Source of the DNA: Gautieria morchelliformis
Lineage: Eukaryota > Basidiomycota > Agaricomycetes > Gomphales > Gomphaceae
Length of the DNA: 64,000 bases
Assembly: GCA_015179125.1 (NCBI GenBank)
Contig: WHVA01000149.1
Coordinates: forward strand, 62,001-126,000
Direction: 5' to 3'
Shown here one piece after another: positions 20,986-32,154 of the stretch. The notes beneath the pieces are model-generated. The model saw only the letters and a list, made by a program, of their open reading frames with translations, was not told where the DNA came from and searched no databases. Every line of letters begins with the position of its first letter. Positions within the stretch are counted from its first letter, which is position 1. A program made the position numbers and the translations under genes.

Positions 20986-21526
20986 TCGCGAAAAAAGGAT
21001 TAAATCGCTTTAAAACCCTGTTTTCCCAGCTGATAGTAGCTAATACATGTGGCTATTGTTGGGAGAACTCTATTCAAATATCCCTTAAATTTCCTCTTAT
21101 TTTTTCGCCATTTAACTTGGCTTCCCTGGCTCAAAAACTCCTTATTCTGTCAGGCAGAGTTATGAACCCATGCACGTCCACAACTCTGCCACAGCCGCTC
21201 AGTTTCAAACTCCGACCGGAGCTTCCCACGAACCGTAAACTCGGAGTTGCAGGCACTCAAGCACCTACAACTCCGGTACCTTGGCTCACTCAAACTCAGC
21301 CACTGAGTCTGAATGTGTCCTCTACTGCTTACACAAGCCTGTGCAATTCAAACCCAGCTGGCACATGACTTGCATCATAGCAACCATGGCTGTGCAAGGC
21401 TGCGTACAAAGTCACACAAAGATGTACAAAGCCAAAACTAGGGTGCAGGTTTGATAAAGCCTATTGGATGAATGGATCCTCCAAACGCAACGCTACGACA
21501 CCAAATAGGCCCCTTGATGTCATAGC
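20986..21526. other. Stretch with no recognised gene
   Basis: AT-rich to mixed sequence between the C3 remnant and the minisatellite. An open frame of 136 codons (20958-21368) has no recognisable domain. It may be the outer (U3) part of the LTR-like segment that follows. Confidence 0.4.
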
Positions 21527-21676
21527 GGCTGTGTAGGGCTGTGTAGGGCTGTGCAGGGCAGTGCAAGGCTGTGAAAGGCTGTGTAAGGCTGTGCAGGGCA
21601 GTGCAAGGCTGTGAAAGGCTGTGTAAGGCTGTGCAGGGCAGTGCGAGGCTGTGAAAGGCTGTGTAAGGCTGTGCAA
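21527..21676. repeat. Minisatellite, fifteen 10-bp units in a 40-bp higher-order array
   Basis: The 10-bp unit GGCTGTGNAA/GGCWGTGCAG is repeated fifteen times in 150 bp. Units are grouped in a 40-bp period (GTGCAGG, GTGCAAG, GTGAAAG, GTGTAAG). The minus-strand frame it creates (SLTQPFTALHCPAQPYTA-type) is a product of the repeat. It lies upstream of a TATA box and an R/U5-like segment. Confidence 0.92.
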
Positions 21677-21699
21677 ACCAGGGAAGGTGATGGGCTATC

Positions 21700-22123
21700 T
21701 ATTTCCAATTTCTTTGCACAAACACGCCACAATAGTTACGAGGGTGTGTTTCAGCAGTGCAAATATTTACTTATGACATCACTCGCCTAATAGATAGAAG
21801 AACCCCATTTTACGTAATCCTGTGTATTTTACAATATAAAAGGAGGCCATTCTGACCTCCTTGATCATTCTAGCAATCTACCCATCTTCTATCCTACACG
21901 TGACCTCGTGTGACTTGCATCTTACTAAGCTGCTAATCCCAGCTAGGGTTATTCACTTACTTTAGTGTCTAATTCCTTGTTAAGTAGTTACTTTACTGCT
22001 TAGCCACTTGGACTAATCCTCCGGGTGTAATTCTACAGAGTGAGTCTGTCAATTGAAAGTCTTGCCATTCGCACTCCAATACCCGAGACGATCCAGTCAG
22101 TTGATTTTCCTGATTAGAGACTT
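21700..22123 (+). repeat. LTR-like segment (R/U5 part), related to 63495-63800
   Basis: Has a TATA-like box ATATAAAAGGAGG near 21834, then a block from CACGTGACCTCGTGTGACTTGC through TTACTAAGCTGCTAA, CCAGCTAGGGTTATT and CTCCAATACCCGAGACGA. The block is alignable with 63540-63785. I infer an LTR of an otherwise unseen element. The right end is cut by a G3 LTR at 22124. Confidence 0.6.
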
Positions 22124-22529
22124 TGTTACGTATCGAGATTTCCACTAAGTCGGAACTGGAAAGGACAGCGGCTTCAACTTATAGGTTGCGCCCCCAATGA
22201 ACTATCGTCCTAGGTATTTCGGAAATGAGTCGGAAGTTGGAAAGTACTGAGCCAAAGGTTTGGTCGGAACTTGAGGCGGAACTGAGGCGGAAAGCGGAAG
22301 ACGGAGAGACTGAGATCTTGCTAGACTCGCTGTGCTAAGAACAGGAGATGGAGCGAAGGAAATCAAGTATCGAAGGTGATTATCTGATTGCAGAATAACA
22401 GACATACATGAGGGGGTTTTTATACAAAGCGCAGAGCAACAAGTAATGGTGTTGTACTAAGCAAATTTCGGAGGAAGCGGAAGTCGAGTACAATGTGTGG
22501 GAACTAACTAATTGGGAACAATGGGACTA
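22124..22529 (-). repeat. Gypsy G3 LTR, 3' part, minus strand
   Basis: The reverse complement of 55860-56288 of the 705-bp G3 LTR: it begins TGTTACGTATCGAGATTTCC and breaks off after GGGAACAATGGGACTA. TTCCGACTTCC-type motifs are frequent. The frame at 22202-22405 is LTR sequence, not a gene. No target duplication is visible because the other end is missing. Confidence 0.85.
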
Positions 22530-22669
22530 TTCCAGCTCGTCCTTGATTCTATGCCACAACTATTTGGAAGGCTGCAACAGACAAACCTGATACTTCCACT
22601 TGAGGGCAATCAGAATCAGTCTGAACCAATATGGGGATGACTAGATTAAGAAGTTTCAATTCATCTGCA

Positions 22670-23830
22670 AAGGCAAGATATGCTTTTAGATCAGCCTAAC
22701 TCTCATCATGCTATCAATTCTCTTCCTTGGCGGCTTTTGAAGCCAGGTAATTCCAGGCAGGGGATTCGTAAATATGCTAGAAAACCCATTCCTTTACCTG
22801 CTCCCTCCACTGTAACATCCCTCTTGAGGTGCTATTCCAAATATTGTGATCCAAATGATCCAGATATTAAACTTTTTTTATTGGTAGGTCTTTAGGCTTT
22901 AAAGACAGGTGATAATTAATATTTAATATCCACACCTCCTAGAACCCCGTCATAGCGACATCTCTGGGCCTATATCTTCCCTAATGCCTGGTTTTGATAC
23001 TGTTCCTCATCGCTGCTTTGCGGAATGTGTAATGCCAGATGATGGCGACTGGAATGCTGACTTTGATATAACCGCCTGCAGACCAGATTGTCAGATATTT
23101 CAGTGAATCCACTTCCTCTGGGTTGGACATGGTATGCTTGGGGCATCAATGATTAAGCAGCATACTTATCAATCAACTTTAATAGTCTATAAATAACCAG
23201 ACTTCATACTATGATACCGAGGTGAGTTTGTCATTACTGTAACATATCTAGTATTAGGGTTCTTATACCACGATGGGTAGGATATTATACCATCCAGTCC
23301 AGCTACAACTAGAAGCTTGTCATTGCACTATGAGGTAGCTCCAAGTATAGGCTGTGGGTGTAGTAACACTCACTACAATTTATTTCTTTTATATATAATC
23401 ACCAGCACTCCTAGACTCTGAGTTTGATGTGAATACCATAGATGTTGATGATTTCTTGGCAAACATTCCTTCTTTAAAATTGGTGAGTAAACTTACTCAC
23501 AAAAGATTCATCTAATATATTTCTCATTCAGAATAAAAATGAAAATCTATCTTTGGACTCTTCTCCAACCTTTTTCACCAGCCGGGCTATTGCAAGCCAT
23601 TGGCATTCTTCTGTCATTGAGTATAAAGAGCCAACATTGGTTGACTTTTAACCAATTCAACTTAGTGGCCCTTCCACAAACATCATTGCCAAAGGCTTAC
23701 TAGATTGGCTACAGCATTTATACACGTTTCAAGATAACAAACCTATGGATCCTCCTGAATTTTGGGATAAAGATATATCAGTATGAGGATTGTGCTTTCC
23801 TACAGTTTCTTTTAGTTTGACAAGATCGCT
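22670..23830 (+). pseudogene. Remnant of an intron-containing gene, function not recognised
   Basis: Several exon-like pieces with consensus splice sites can be seen: one ending near 22880 (CDPNDPDIKLFLL then GTAGGT), one near 23410-23480 (LDSEFDVNTIDVDDFLANIP, then GTGAGTAAACTTACTC...CATTCAG), and one near 23532-23780 (ENLSLDSSPTFFTSRAIASH, WLQHLYTFQDNKP, then GTATGAGG...CTACAG). An in-frame TAA near 23650 breaks the last exon. I cannot name the family. It looks like a truncated host or DNA-transposon gene caught between retroelements. Confidence 0.5.
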
Positions 23831-24387
23831 GTGCTGACTATTGGAAAATCATCAGAAAACGACTGTAGTACAACATACTACCATCAACTGTGTGCCTGCG
23901 ATGTACCCGCTCAGTCGAACGATGCGATCTAGCAGTTCACGCAACAAAGCCCCAGTGCAGCCTAGCGACACCATCGCTGACGCTACCTTGGGCTCAGGGC
24001 CCAAGGAGATAGAAGACGGCGAAGTTGTAGACCTCACCGGACCTGTCCTAGCACCAGAGGATGCAGACACCCTCGACCACGTGTCTCTGAGTGTGGACGA
24101 GGTAGAAGGACAGGATGGGGACAAGTCATGCTCCCCATCCTGCTCGCCCCCACCTCGCAACAAGGGCAAGGGCTGAGGGAGATCCCCCATCAGCAATGAT
24201 GAAGGCTCAGCATCGGACCGGACGTCGCAACAAGTTAAGAGCCGCAACGCAGCCCCCCGGTAATTAGACAACCGTTGCTCCTCCCAAGGAACAACATCAA
24301 AAACAATGAGCACCTGAGGATAATCAGGACTTGGGTTACTCGAGCTCAAGTTGAAAGAGCTCGAGGACAAACACCGCTGATGAAACA

Positions 24388-26440
24388 ATGGTGACCGTGC
24401 AGCTGAACAATCAGCTACACGAAGCAACCCAATGCATCGGCCACGCCGATGTGAGGAACGAGCAGATAGGCCACGAGCTGGAGAACCTGGCAGACGGGAT
24501 CGCCAGCATAGTCACGATGGCACACGGACTAGCAAGGTCACTCGCGGATCTGCGAGCATCGCTGGCGGAATCCCGCATGGACGTGAGCCAGAGCAACACA
24601 GAGCTCGCCGGTGTAAGGGCGACACTACAAGCCCTTGAAGACAAGAACGAGCGTCGCCACCACCGAGGGTCACATAGAGCAACAGACAGCGGGCGCGACA
24701 GCACCGCTGAAGATCAGCCAAATGCATGATCGGCGACGAATGCCACCGCCAAACATCGTCCGTGCAGGACATACGGTTCAGGAATGAATCGAGAATCCGC
24801 GGGACCAACACAGCCCCAGCGAGGGATGGCAAAACCATCCAACAGGCAATCCGCGAACAGGTGGCCTCGGAGGTCGACTCCAAGGACACGGCCGCGAGCC
24901 TGGAGCTCAAAGTTGAGCACTGGCAACGGAAAGAGGCGCAAGCTGCCCGTCGCTACATGCATGCCCTGGAGCTGCACAGGCAGCATGCCAAAGAGGCGGT
25001 GTCCCGAGTGCAGACTACCCAGCTGCCGAACGAGCAGCAGGAGCGTGTCGTCCAGGAGGGTAGACAAGCATGTTCTGCTCTCTCAAGCAGAATACGAGTC
25101 CAGAACAGGGGATTGACAGGGGACACCCGACATCAATCCCCACAAAGCAGTGAGCAGGTAGAAACCGCCCCGCCACACGCGGCTGTGCAGCCACGCGAAA
25201 GGTCCATTGCCTTGACCTAAGGTCAAGGCATCCCAGACCAAATTGAAGGCCCACAAGAGCCATGCGACGGCGTCACACGGATGATCCGTGTAGCGCTCGC
25301 AGATGCCGCAGACATGGACCCTGAGAAGTCCATGCTCGCAAAAGCCGGTGTAAAGCTGGCACATCCTGAGCCATACGCCAGAGGTTCGGACCTCGAGGAA
25401 TTCGAGGGGTTCGTAGCGGGCATCTTGAGGTGGCTCAAGATGAACTGCCTACTAGGGCCAACCACCGTGCAGATGCAGGTGGATTACCTGGGCACTCACC
25501 TAACCGGCGAGGCCCAAGAATGGTTCATTCGAAACGTTGAGCGTTTCAATCATCAGATCCATGAATGGACCTTGGAAATGGCTATGCAAGGGCTGCAGAA
25601 GAGATTCATGCACACCCTCACATATCACCACGCATCGAATTTGTTCGACGCGGTCATGCAAGGCATGAAGACCATTCAGGAAAAGCTGAATGAGCTCACG
25701 AAGTACTTGGCATGGATGATACAACCGCCCGATGAATACATGCTCCGGAGACAGTTCGTGTCAGCATTGCGCGATACTTTGCGCAATGAAGTCCTGAAGA
25801 AAGGCTATAACGCCGAATCCAGCTCAATCAAGCAGCTCTTCGAAGCTGCCCGAATGATCGAGGAAGCATCCCGGTATAACCAAGGGATGCGCCAGGCAGA
25901 AACTGCAGCCGCAATGGCCATCACATCATGGCTTGCGAGGAGCAAGTTGACAACACAGTCGGGCTTCAACAAGCCCACTGCATTCCAGGCAAATAATGCC
26001 TTTTGCCAACCCATGGCAACAAAGCCGCCACAAACGGGTCGCCCATCTGAGGCGAAGCCGCCTCAGGCATCAGGAAGCTCGGCTTTGCTGAGCTACCCGC
26101 AAAAGCAATCCGGCCACCCTCCAGATAGGCCACAAAATGCCCATAGCAGCGCAAGCTGCTTTGAATGCGGCCAGACAGGCCACATCAAGGCTAATTGCCT
26201 GCGCCTGAAGCCAAAAGTGTGGACAGTGGCCGTATGGCAGGACGATGATGAGGGTCCAGAGGATCCGATTGATACCTCTCTTCAAGAGATTGAAGAGGGG
26301 GGGGTGACCCTCCTCAGGAAACTGAGGATCAAGAATGGAACGGCGAGCCAGCAGAAGCCTGGGAGCCAGAGCCATCCCAATACTATGATTGGGATGAAGA
26401 CATGGCAGACAATCAAACTGCCTACAGATCCAGTGTGATT
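24388..26440 (+). pseudogene. Gypsy gag with coiled coil and CCHC knuckle
   Basis: A first frame (24388-24729) encodes an N-terminal coiled coil (IGHADVRNEQIGHELENLA). The main gag runs in frame from 24726, with one TAA at 25218-25220, to 26438. The core contains EPYARGSDLEEFEGF, HLTGEAQEWF and YMLRRQFVSALRD, which fit the Retrotrans_gag fold. The knuckle is CFECGQTGHIKANC near 26157-26200. At 26295-26303 an eight-G run marks a frame change: in the other frame the reading continues as acidic PSQYYDWDEDMADN and leads toward the protease. An earlier small ORF (23841-24176) with a Ser/Asp-rich tail has no clear role. Confidence 0.85.
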
Positions 26441-26449
26441 AGAATCATG

Positions 26450-27028
26450 CAGGTAGACAAGACGGCCAAAGTCATGGCTGCTTGAACGACGGCCCCAGAC
26501 AAGGCGGCCGAACCGATGTATCATCATCGGAGCAAACACCACATGCGACCGGTACGGCCGCACAGCAAAAACCATACCCTGTCGGGGTACTGGGAAATCG
26601 GTGGCACAAAGGCCCACTGTCTACTAGACAGTGGAAGTGAAGGGGTACTGCTATCCTTCGAATTCACGTGTGCCACTGGCATAAAAACATTTGCCTTGGA
26701 ACAGCCAATTGCCCTGCAATTGGCATGCATCAGTAGTCGATCAATGATCAACTACGGGGCAAACACAACCATTAGATTTGGTCGCGAAACAGTCGAAGAA
26801 TACTTTGACGTGGCGAACGTCGAATACTACGATGCTATCTTGGGGACTCCATTCCTAAGGAAACTAGGAGTGACCCTGGACTTTGCCAGTCCAGGGACAA
26901 TCCGTGTGGGGAATGAAATCATCCCCACAGGAAGAGTAAGCTTCAACGACGAAAAGTCATCGAAGAACGGCGTGGACCCAAAGGTGAGTAGAATCACCTT
27001 GGGGCCCATGCCCCCCCTGGCCAATTGA
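26450..27028 (+). pseudogene. Gypsy aspartic protease
   Basis: The active site reads CLLDSGSEGVLL, followed by YYDAILGTPFLRKLGV, the conserved ILG motif. It is open from 26516 to TGA at 27026-27028. An in-frame stop near 26483 separates it from the gag-derived frame. It is probably expressed as part of a gag-pol polyprotein in intact relatives. Confidence 0.88.
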
Positions 27029-27103
27029 AGCCAGGAGGACGAGTCTCGCAACTCGTCCTCACCCTCTCCCTACACCTGTAGGGAGAGACACTGTCATCTC
27101 ACG

Positions 27104-28690
27104 ATGAAAGCGCTAGAAAAAAGGAAAAAGCCGCTGAGCGCTGGGGGTCCAAACAGACATACATGGCGCTTGATGGCTGCCCAAACCACAGCCATCATCC
27201 TCACGGATGATGACATCCCTCGCTTGCGTGAGGATTGGATGGACAAGGTCGCTGACCTCGTCGGTGGTATTCCGTCGAAACTTCCTCCCTTACGGGAGGT
27301 GAATCATGAGATCAATCTTATTGATCCTGACAAACGCATGCGGTATAGACTACCCAAGTGTCCTGAACACTTCTGTGAGGAATTGTCCATAAAGCTAGAA
27401 TGATACACCACTGCGAAGTGGTGGATACCGGCAGTGGCCCATCAAGCAGTGCCAATGCTGTGTGTACCGAAGAAAAACGGTACACTATGTACCGTCATCA
27501 ACCTGCGACAGCAGAACGAGAACACGGTGAAGGACCTGACGCCCTTCCCGGATCAGGATGTTATCAGGAGCGATGTCGCTTGCCGTAAATACAGGATGAA
27601 ACTTGATATGTCAGAGGCATACGAGCAAATTCGTATTCGTCCTGAAGACGTCCCAAAGACAGCCTTTGCGACAATCCTTGGCACGTTTAGGAGCCAAGTG
27701 ATACAGATAGGGGACTGCAACGCCCCATCGATGTTTCAACGTCTCATGACGTCGATATTCCACGACTGCATAAGTCGCTTCATGCATGTCTACATGGATG
27801 ACATTTTCATCTTCTCGCACTCGATACAAGAGCACAAGGAACACCTCCATATAGTCCTTGACAGACTATGGAGCAGCCATCTCTTTTTAAGTAAAAAGAA
27901 GGTTGACCTCTATTTGGAAAGAATGGAGTGCCTTGGCCACATCATAGATGGCCAAGGGGTTCACACGGATGGAGACAAAATGCAACGCATCCGCGAGTGG
28001 AGGAGGCCTCGCACGTTTAACGACGTGCAGAGATTCCTCAACCTCATCCAATGCCTGGCACACTACATGCCAGATGTCAGCACATACACCACACCCTTAT
28101 TAGGATGTGTGCGCAACAACCGTCCGTTTGAATGGACGCCGTTGTTGGACAAATGCTTCCACAGCATAAGGGCGCTGGCCTGCAAGGCCCCAATCCTGTG
28201 CCCCATCGACGCACGGAATGCAGACCCAATATAGGTCATCACCAATGGTTCAAAGTCTGGTGTTGGTGCCATATACGGCCAGGGACCAGACTGGAGAACC
28301 TGTCAGCCAGCTGGCTTCTTGGCAAAGAAATTCAGTGTTGCACAGCAACACTACAGAACACACGGGCATGAAACTATCGCCGTACTCGAAGCCCTCATGG
28401 AGTGGGAGGACAAACTCCTAGGGCGAAAGTTCACCATAGTCACGGACCACAAGGGTCTCGAGTACTTCGAGACCCAAAAGAACCTATCTGATAGACAGGT
28501 CCTGTGGTGGGAGTTTTTATCCTGCTTCAATTACAACACTGTCCACATTGACGGCGTTGAGAACAAAGTAGTGGACTGCTTATCCCGCTACTATGAGAGC
28601 GATACGGGTGGCGAGAAGCACCCAGATCACATCTTTGTCAATGCAGATGCACGACTAGACCTGGATGGTGAGCTAATGCCCACTGACTGA
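27104..28690 (+). pseudogene. Gypsy reverse transcriptase and RNase H
   Basis: One frame with two in-frame stops. A TGA at 27401-27403 sits where an Arg codon is expected before YTTAKWWIPA, and a TAG at 28232-28234 sits where Trp is expected (PI-stop-VITNGSKSG). RT motifs: AVPMLCVPKKNGT, KLDMSEAYEQIRI, QIGDCNAPSMFQRLM and the catalytic box VYMDDIFIF. RNase H: TNGSKSGVGAIYGQ, HETIAVLEALMEWE, VTDHKGLEYF. The family is Ty3/gypsy with a YMDD box. Confidence 0.92.
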
Positions 28691-28774
28691 TACATGGAGC
28701 TGTGTACAGCAGCTACGAGGCGATCAACTCGCCTCGCAGAGAAAACAGAGCCGTGAACAGTAGAAGCAGCGGCT

Positions 28775-30343
28775 ATGAATGAAGGCTCCGTCAAGGAACC
28801 TCACCATGACACATCATTGCCAGACAATGACAATGACAACAACATTCGTGTCATTGCCACAGGCAATGATGGGGCTCCCCTACGCATAAGTGTAGAAGAG
28901 AACTTGGACCTGCCAAAGGTCCTCCCCAACTCTTACCATAAGGAGCCCATGTTCGCAAAGATCATGGCGAACCCAGATGCACATCCAAGATTCGGCATCT
29001 GGGATGGGCTGATTTAGATGAAGAATCAGCTAAAGAGGGATGTCATAGCCATCCCCCGGAATGTATTTCAAGGGGGAAGGAGGCTGGTCGAGATCATAAT
29101 CGATCACACACACCAGACAATTGGCCATTACGGTCAACTGAAAACTTCGAATTACATTCGAAGAACATATTGGTGGCCCAGTATGGCCTCGGACATCGAG
29201 GCATTCTGCACTTTGTGCGTGAAGTGTCAGACTATCAAGACAGGCACACAGTGGCCTGCAGGGCTACTACATACCCGATAGACCATGGCAATCTATCGGG
29301 ATCAACTTCATGGGCCCATTGCCCAAGTCAAATGACTGTGATTACCTCATGGTAATCATAGATAGACTCACATCTCATGTACACCTTGTCCCAACAATGA
29401 TGAGTGTGACAGCTAAAGGAATAGCCTGGCTATTCCTGAAGGAAGTCGTAAGACTTGATGGAGTCCCAGACTCCATAGTCTCAGATCGAGACTCGAAGTT
29501 CACATCCATATTCTGGCATGAGCTCCAACGACTTTTGGGGACGAAACTCCCCATGTCCACCACGTTCCATCCTCAAACAGATGGCGTGACCGAATGGGCA
29601 AACCGTTCGATAGGCCAGGTCCTTCAATCAGTCATCAAAGACGACCAGAAGGACTGGGCCAGCAAGTTCCCAATGGTCGAAGTTGCTTTAAACAGCAACG
29701 TCAGCTCAACGACGGGGTTTGCACCCTTCGAGCTGAACCATGGATATATGCCATGGATCGACCTGCCAATGGCCACGGACACTCACTTCAAGGGAGTGAC
29801 AAAATTCGCACATCAGGCTCAATGGAACCTGATGGCAGCGCACGATGCCATCATAGAGCATCACATGATGCAGACGTTTCAAGCTAATAAGAAACGTCGC
29901 GAAGGGGACATGTATGCGGTGGGAGACCGTGTGTACCTGTCAACCCAAAACCTGACCCTGCCGAAAGGGAGGGCCAGGAAGCTAATACCGTGATATATGG
30001 CACCATATCGCATGAAGGAGGCCCAGAATGACACCTCAACGGTAACCCTCAAGTTACTGCAGGAATTGACAAACCGGCGCATCACACCGACGTTTCATAC
30101 CAGCCTCATCCAAAGGTATGAGGCGAACAACGACGATCTGTTCCCTCGTTGGGAAGCAAAGTCATTTTATGACTTTGGAGTGAACGATGAGGAAGAGTCT
30201 TACCTAGTCAAGTGGGCAGGCTATGAAACACCGATGAAGAGACTTCCTGGATTTCTGCTATGGAACTAGATCACACCTCTGACCTCGTCTCTGATTTTCA
30301 CAAGACATATCCCGACAAGCCTGGCCCCATTTCCGCGCCCTAG
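28775..30343 (+). pseudogene. Gypsy integrase with chromodomain
   Basis: The N-terminal part (28775-29281) has the H2C2 zinc region (HTHQTIGHYGQLKT, YWWPSMASDI, CTLCVKCQ), with a TAG at 29015-29017. A short deletion near 29275 changes frame. The core (from 29310) has MGPLPKSND, SDRDSKF and DGVTEWANR, so the D and E residues are present (the first Asp lies in the altered INFMGPL as Asn). A TGA at 29991-29993 replaces a Trp codon. The chromodomain (EESYLVKWAGYE, then WISAMELDH and HKTYPDKPG in a shifted frame) ends at TAG 30341-30343. Confidence 0.9.
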
Positions 30344-30640
30344 TTATTTCTGATCACATTTTTGACACCTTCATTGATTCTTACAGTTCTCAAAGTTACA
30401 TGTCAAATCCGATTAATTTCCATTACGCTATTTTTTCTGACGCTCCAAGAAATTATTTACAAGTACTTTCGACTCCTACTCCTCCCTCATTGTTTCCACC
30501 TCGCCCTCATTCTCCACTTCCGACTCTTCTTCCGCATGTCCCACCTCAACAGACACCAACTCTGTCTCCACTCTGTCCCTTGTTTCCGTCCTCTCGCTTG
30601 GACCCGCTTCCACCCCATTTCCCTGCTCCTGCAGTCGCGC
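30344..30640. other. Stretch with no confirmed gene, C/T-rich
   Basis: A plus-strand Pro/Ser/Leu-rich open frame spans 30400-30708 and overlaps the end of the Zn2Cys6-like gene in antisense. It has low complexity and no known domain. This stretch may be the 5' internal or U3-like part of the element to which the G3 LTR at 31865 belongs. Confidence 0.4.
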
Positions 30641-30647
30641 GCTCATT

Positions 30648-31743
30648 CTATCCCGGACTACGTCGTTCCACCATCACATTTCCCAGGTCAACTGTTCTAG
30701 GACTGTAGACATGACAGTCATCTGGTTCTGGATCGACAGAACCTGATGCTGCTGAATTTCCGCCATGTCCAGCATTATATCCCAGATTTCGCCTTGCGTT
30801 TTCCGCATTGCCCTCAACAACCCGGCAATGTCGGTAAGGGGATACGACATGGTAAAGTGGTTTAGGACCGCTGCCTCCGAGTTTCCGGTTACTGGAAAAC
30901 GCTTCCGCAGATTTTCCTCCACTCGGTCCCAGTTTCGACTTAGGGGTTTCAGGCCCCTCCGTCTCGACCTTTTGCCTTTTCCATTCCACCCTCGCGGCAC
31001 ATCCATCCACAACACAGCACCTTTTCTTGTCCCAGCACTGCTCGCAGGACGTTTCCTGCAGATTTGTGGACCACACGCAATCCAGCCCTTTTGACTCGCA
31101 TGGGTCGCACATGGCCTTCTCTTCTTCGCCATCCCTTGTTTTCCGCTTTTTTGTAGCGGGATTTTCCAGTCCCAACTCCCACAACTCCAGCATCTGGGCC
31201 AACTTGTTCTTCCTGGCCTTTTGGAACTCATCCGCCCTCTGTTTTCGTTCTGCAACGACGTTCAGCACAGGGGCGACTTCTTTTTGTTTCCCCTTACCCT
31301 CTGGGGATGGCGTACTTTCCGCCATGCTTTCCAAGTCTGATTCGGACTCGGATTCAACGATCTTCTGGAAGGAATTTCTGTGAATTCCCGGAACTCCCCA
31401 CACAATATTTCCGACTCACCCATTGTTTTCCCGCCTTCTCCGCAGCGGCCTTGTCCTCCGCAGCTTTTTTGGCCGCGTCCCGTTTCCGCTTCTCCTCACG
31501 GATACACGCCTCCTCCTCGCGGCGTTCACGGTCTTTCTTCTCCTTCTCCCTCCGTTCCTGGTCCCAGCGTTCTTTCTCCTTGTGCTCCTTCTCCTTGCGC
31601 TCCTCCTCCAGCCGCTCTTTCTCTTTCCGCGCAGCCTCCTCGGCCGCTTGTTTTTCTGCCAGCTCCTTTTGCGCAAGCATGTCGTCGAAATGTTTTTTCA
31701 TCTCAGCGCTGGACATTTTGGAGAAGTCGAGTTGGGAGCTCAT
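30648..31743 (-). CDS. Spliced Zn2Cys6-like, coiled-coil protein gene antisense to a G3 LTR
   Basis: Two minus-strand exons, 31743-31420 and 31364-30648, joined by a 55-nt intron with GTGAGT and TTCCAG sites, give an uninterrupted 346-residue protein (108 codons, then 238 plus stop). The start is ATG 31743 (MSSQLDFSKMSS), chosen because an upstream in-frame ATG (31809) is less well placed. Residues 1-110 are a Lys/Glu/Arg-rich coiled coil. Around residues 190-230 there is a cysteine pattern CX2CX6CX10CX2CX6C (CDPCESKGLDC, then CEQCWDKKRCC), which fits the fungal Zn(II)2Cys6 consensus. The C-terminal part contains PLYHVVSPY. A second, broken copy of the cysteine block lies at 53251-53510. The gene ends within 122 bp of the G3 LTR and runs opposite to it. 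Function is unknown. A DNA- or RNA-binding role is inference from the cysteines only. Confidence 0.68.
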
Positions 31744-31864
31744 GTTGGATCGAGATGAAGACGCATTTCTCTTCCCGCCTATCTTTCGAACTCCGATGTG
31801 TTTGTTCACAGGTCACGTGATCCGACTTGTGGTCTCGCGGGGCTCGACCTTAGAAGGGAGATAC
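31744..31864. promoter_or_regulatory. Gap between Zn2Cys6-like gene start and G3 LTR
   Basis: This 121-bp interval would hold the minus-strand gene promoter or 5' UTR. It also ends on the plus strand in a purine-rich run (TTAGAAGGGAGATAC) just before the LTR start, in the position of a polypurine tract. Confidence 0.45.
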
Positions 31865-32154
31865 TGTTGCGACCGTGCGTTTCCGATTTCTGACCTTCAG
31901 TTCCGCACACATTCCACCCCTCTGATAATTCCAACATTCCGCCCCTTGTTCTACTCCCTTGTTCTTTCGACTCTATTACTTGGACCCACCGGACCTGCTT
32001 CATTGTTCATCAAGATCATATATCCAGTCACCCTTGTAGTTCATTGTCAGATATGTTTTCCGACCCCTTGTTCTTTTGCCATTGTTTTACCTTACCCTGA
32101 ACCCCCCTTGTAGTCCCATTGTTCCCAATTAGTTAGTTCCCACGTATGTCTACC
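31865..32154 (+). repeat. Gypsy G3 LTR, 5' part
   Basis: Begins TGTTGCGACCGTGCGTTTCC and aligns with 55584-55905 of the intact 705-bp solo LTR. It is cut at about 32154 by the LTR of copia C4. The blocks CTTTCGACTCTATTACT and TCACCCTTGTAGTTC are shared. Confidence 0.88.

Larger units (their letters stand above)
23840..30343 (+). mobile_element. Gypsy element related to G1, internal region only, heavily mutated
   Basis: Order on the plus strand: leader ORF, coiled-coil gag, CCHC, protease, RT, RNase H, integrase, chromodomain. The integrase is collinear with the G1 copy at 1-1240 (for example RLTSHVHLVP). At least six nonsense changes interrupt it; most fit TGG to TAG/TGA or CGA to TGA. No LTR matching the G1 type borders it directly; the sequence on the right changes character after 30343. 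Confidence 0.88.

Noticed and set aside
21461..21732. Minus-strand frames with TQPFTALHCPAQ-type repeats
   Set aside because: Pure by-product of the 10-bp minisatellite; no start context and no neighbours that support a gene.
30362..30708. Pro-rich plus-strand ORF as a gene
   Set aside because: Low complexity, no start context, overlaps the spliced minus-strand gene; kept only as an unexplained stretch.
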